Part shown: positions 21,808-22,430 of the stretch, one piece after another | Layout of the letters: the number at the start of each line of letters is the position of its first letter | How positions within the stretch are numbered: position 1 is the stretch's first letter | Assembly (NCBI GenBank): GCA_002331465.1 | Contig: DCYM01000054.1 | Location: 5,865 to 28,294 of the forward strand | From: Candidatus Neomicrothrix sp. UBA2110 | Lineage (GTDB): Bacteria; Actinomycetota; Acidimicrobiia; Acidimicrobiales; Poriferisodalaceae | Direction of reading: 5' to 3' | Length of the DNA stretch: 22,430 nucleotides | Program-made: the position numbers and the translations under genes | Notes under the pieces: model-generated | The model's input: only the letters and a program-made list of their open reading frames with translations | Told to the model about the DNA's origin: nothing | Databases searched by the model: none

Positions 21808-22430
21808 ATGAACGGTTTAGAAGGAAAAGTGGCGGTCGTTACCGGCGCGAGTCGCGGCATCGGTGAGGCAAGCGCACGAGCCTTAGACGCGCTGGGCGCC
21901 CAGGTAGTTCTCACAGGACGCACCGTTGCGGACTTGGAGAGCGTCGCCGGCGAACTGGGCAACAACCCGATCGTCGTACCAGCCGATTTAGCACAATCGG
22001 GAGCAGGTACGGATCTGGCCAAAAAAATCCTTGAAGTGGTTCAAGGTGTCGACGTTTTGGTCAATAACGCCGGAATTCCGATGCGAAGACTGCCCGAAAG
22101 CATCACCGAAGAGGAAATTGATCTGGTGTTCGCGGTCAACGTCCGTTCGTTGCTCACTCTGTCTATTGGCCTCGCCGGGTCCATGAAAAGCCGTGGTGGA
22201 GGGTCGATCATCAACGTAAGTTCGGTAGCTGGGGTACGCGGTCCGGGTGCGCGAGTGGCTTACGCAGGTAGCAAAGGAGCGGTTGACGCCATGACTCGCG
22301 CCCTAGCGTCGGACTGGGGTCCAGATGGAATAAGAGTTAACTCGATTGCTCCGGGTCTGATAGCGACAGCCATTTGGGAGGAAAGTAGGAACACCATTCC
22401 AGGGCTGATTGAAGACATGGAGGGCCAAAT
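21808..22430 (+). CDS. Short-chain dehydrogenase/reductase, FabG-like (C-terminus cut by window edge)
   Basis: NAD(P)-dependent oxidoreductase with a Rossmann fold. The first 207 residues are visible, out of about 250 expected for a classical SDR. The cofactor motif is TGASRGIG (12-19), and LTGRT (35-39) follows, where the Arg suggests NADP. NNAG is at 86-89. The catalytic triad is S139 (NVSSVAG), Y152 and K156 (AYAGSKGAVDAM), followed by VNSIAPGLIATAI (177-189). ATG 21808 is fixed by the start of the Rossmann strand and by TAGCGT six bases upstream. The frame runs open to the last base. The family covers 3-oxoacyl-ACP reductases and many alcohol or sugar dehydrogenases, so the substrate is not known. 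Confidence 0.93.
   Translation, partial: MNGLEGKVAVVTGASRGIGEASARALDALGAQVVLTGRTVADLESVAGELGNNPIVVPADLAQSGAGTDLAKKILEVVQGVDVLVNNAGIPMRRLPESITEEEIDLVFAVNVRSLLTLSIGLAGSMKSRGGGSIINVSSVAGVRGPGARVAYAGSKGAVDAMTRALASDWGPDGIRVNSIAPGLIATAIWEESRNTIPGLIEDMEGQ

Noticed and set aside
1..22430. Mobile element, phage, CRISPR, tRNA or rRNA content
   Set aside because: No transposase or integrase, direct-repeat arrays, terminal inverted repeats or tRNA-like cloverleaf sequences were noticed. Codon use looks uniform by eye.

Overview
The window is a densely packed, gene-rich stretch of a bacterial chromosome with 16 complete or nearly complete protein genes plus two cut by the window edges. No RNA genes, mobile elements, CRISPR arrays or phage genes were seen. 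The content points to an actinobacterium: a luciferase-like (F420/FMN type) oxidoreductase, an HsaA-like flavin monooxygenase, two family III CoA-transferases, GTG and TTG starts, and promoter-proximal genes that look leaderless. Base composition is only moderately GC-rich by eye and the genes are extremely close together, which would suit a streamlined, possibly marine lineage such as Acidimicrobiia. That placement is inference.

Layout. (1) 1-8045, all minus strand. A block of four closely spaced genes is transcribed leftward from 8045: a bifunctional enoyl-CoA hydratase/3-hydroxyacyl-CoA dehydrogenase, an HsaA-like member of the acyl-CoA dehydrogenase superfamily, an adducin-like class II aldolase, and a TcuA-like FAD dehydrogenase. 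It is followed after 129 bases by a monomeric NADP isocitrate dehydrogenase and the first 39 codons of an unknown gene. (2) 8162-10988, plus strand: a branched-chain aminotransferase, a luciferase-like oxidoreductase and a VOC-family protein. (3) 10991-18366, minus strand: a tight operon of acyl-CoA dehydrogenase, a 1248-residue HyuA-HyuB (hydantoinase/5-oxoprolinase-type) fusion, and two family III CoA-transferases joined by one-base overlaps. (4) 18424-20182, plus strand: lumazine synthase (ribH) and an amidohydrolase. (5) 20185-22430: two divergent alpha/beta hydrolases and a truncated short-chain dehydrogenase.

How they may work together. The operon in region 3 reads like a catabolic module. 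An ATP-dependent HyuAB enzyme would open a lactam or imide ring, or carboxylate a ketone. A CoA-transferase would then activate the resulting acid, and an acyl-CoA dehydrogenase would start beta-oxidation. Only the first of the two CoA-transferases keeps the catalytic Asp (D187). The second has His at the matching place (H159), so the pair is probably a heterodimer with one active subunit. The region 1 block supplies hydratase and 3-hydroxyacyl-CoA dehydrogenase activities plus further oxidation steps. Many of the enzymes use flavin or a deazaflavin, and ribH sits among them. The real substrates cannot be read from the sequence.

A notable regulatory pattern is that six genes (starts at 8045, 17195, 18366, 18424, 21021 and 21808) have a TANNNT -10-like hexamer ending only 6-8 bases before ATG and no clear Shine-Dalgarno site. 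Most other genes carry a purine-rich Shine-Dalgarno site. No gene-free stretch exceeds 136 bases.
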